Source of the DNA: an uncultured Clostridiaceae bacterium
GTDB taxonomy: Bacteria > Bacillota > Clostridia > TANB77 > CAG-465
Length of the DNA stretch: 41,969 nucleotides
Direction of reading: 5' to 3'
Assembly: GCA_947381905.1 (NCBI GenBank)
Contig: CANCXL010000001.1
Coordinates: 1 to 41,969, forward strand
A model generated the notes under the pieces. That model saw only the letters and a list, made by a program, of their open reading frames with translations, had not been told where the DNA came from and ran no database searches. Of the stretch, positions 41,147 to 41,969 are shown piece after piece (within the stretch, counting starts at the first letter, position 1; each line of letters opens with the position of its first letter). The translations under genes and the position numbers were made by a program.

Positions 41147-41969
41147 ATGGGAGATATAGTTTTATTAGATGAACAAACAATAAATAAAATTGCTGCTGGA
41201 GAAGTTGTTGATAGACCAGCCTCAATTGTTAAAGAGTTAGTAGAAAATTCAATAGATGCTAAAGCAACTTCAGTTACTGTTGAGATTAGAAAAGGTGGTA
41301 TAAGTTATATAAAGATAATGGATAATGGTGTTGGATTTAAATCTGATGACATAGAACTTGCTTTTGAAAGGCATGCAACAAGTAAGATAAGAAAAGAAGA
41401 AGATCTTCAAAGTATTACATCTATGGGATTTAGAGGTGAAGCATTAGCTTCTGTTGCTGCTATATCTAAAATATCTCTTACAACTAAAAATATAAATGAA
41501 GAAATTGGTACAAAAGTTAGAGTAGAATCTGGAGAAATTAAAAACAGACAAGAAGTTCCATGTATGACAGGAACAACTATAGAGATTTTTGATGTTTTTT
41601 ATAATGTACCTGCAAGATTTAAATTTTTAAAGAAAGATTATACAGAAGCAGGTTATATTGAAGATGTAATGACAAGACTTTCATTGTCATATCCACAAGT
41701 AAGTTTTAAATATATCAATAATGGAAAGACTGTTATACAGACATCAGGAAATGGGAACTTACATGATGCAATATATGATGTGTTTGGAAAAGAAATATAT
41801 AATGCTGTAATTCCAATAGATTATGAAATAAATGACATGAAAGTTTTTGGAATGATTGGAAAACCATCAGTTTCTCGTTCAACAAGAATGCATCAATTTA
41901 CTTTTTTAAATAATAGATATATTAAAGATAAAACAATTTCTTCTGCAATAGATAGAGCTTGTGAAGAAA
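41147..41969 (+). CDS. mutL: DNA mismatch repair protein MutL, 3' part outside window
   Basis: The first 274 codons of MutL, cut by the window end; the family is usually 600-650 residues. The N-terminal GHKL ATPase motifs are all present: KIAAGEVVDRPASIVKELVE then NSIDA (motif I), IMDNGVGF (motif II), FERHATSKI and TSMGFRGEALASVAAI (motif III), and PCMTGTTIEIFDVFYNVPARFKFL. It couples mismatch recognition by MutS to strand removal. AAGGAGAG lies 6 bases before the start. It has its own promoter after a terminator, so it can be expressed apart from mutS. Confidence 0.97.
   Translation, partial: MGDIVLLDEQTINKIAAGEVVDRPASIVKELVENSIDAKATSVTVEIRKGGISYIKIMDNGVGFKSDDIELAFERHATSKIRKEEDLQSITSMGFRGEALASVAAISKISLTTKNINEEIGTKVRVESGEIKNRQEVPCMTGTTIEIFDVFYNVPARFKFLKKDYTEAGYIEDVMTRLSLSYPQVSFKYINNGKTVIQTSGNGNLHDAIYDVFGKEIYNAVIPIDYEINDMKVFGMIGKPSVSRSTRMHQFTFLNNRYIKDKTISSAIDRACEE

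Overview
The window is very AT-rich, with short intergenic gaps, strong AGGAGG-type ribosome binding sites, canonical TTGACA/TATAAT promoters and many hairpin-plus-T-run terminators. With the sporulation genes (spmA, spmB, cwlD, a Spo0E-like gene) and dockerin proteins, this points to a spore-forming member of the Clostridia, probably a gut or anaerobic-digester lineage. The species cannot be named from sequence alone. The stop codons seen (TAA, TAG, TGA) fit the standard code. No rRNA, CRISPR array, prophage or complete insertion sequence is visible.

Layout. 1-2.3 kb: the end of purA, then purB (AMP branch of purine synthesis). 2.3-9.3 kb: an orphan GHKL histidine kinase, a pair of distantly similar unknown genes, a short-chain dehydrogenase, three unknown single-gene units each with a perfect consensus promoter, a uracil-DNA-glycosylase-like gene and a DUF308 membrane protein. 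9.4-14.5 kb: LMW phosphatase, rpiB, a TagO/WecA-type transferase and yqeY in one run, then a YfmF/YfmH-type M16 peptidase pair. 14.6-20.4 kb: a Spo0E-like gene, three small genes on the minus strand, and a divergent plus-strand operon with a split VirB4-like ATPase, a MinD/TadZ-like ATPase and an unknown protein, followed by a YlbF-family gene and a conserved-looking 51-aa protein. 20.5-22.7 kb: nucleotidyltransferase, radical SAM and Nudix genes in a row. 22.8-26.5 kb: a membrane-anchored unknown, an ECF sigma factor with a 60-aa overlapping membrane protein, cwlD, a ClpP-like protease and an HD protein. 26.7-31.0 kb: a giant acyl-CoA dehydratase activase. 31-33.4 kb: two tRNA-Arg genes, tadA and small unknowns. 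33.4-36.3 kb: two dockerin proteins, an acetyltransferase and a HAD hydrolase gene broken by an insertion. 36.4-42 kb: spmA-spmB, a zinc-ribbon gene with a sequestered ribosome binding site, mutS, a CmpB-family membrane protein and the start of mutL.

Three observations stand out and connect. (1) An 18-bp motif that starts with the Spo0A box TGTCGAA occurs three times: before the Spo0E-like gene, between the three-gene minus operon and the VirB4-like operon, and inside the insertion in the HAD gene. In the first two the distance to a TTGACN-17-TATAAR promoter is identical. (2) The VirB4-like operon has ATPases but no relaxase, coupling protein, channel or pilin next to it, so it looks like a minimal, probably sporulation-linked machine rather than a conjugation system. 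Its two VirB4-like genes appear to start at non-ATG codons. (3) The HAD gene is split by about 315 bp flanked by a 14-bp direct repeat. The inserted DNA carries the Spo0A-like motif, a -10 box, about 195 nt that can fold into several well-supported helices, and a terminator: a candidate Spo0A-controlled structured RNA.
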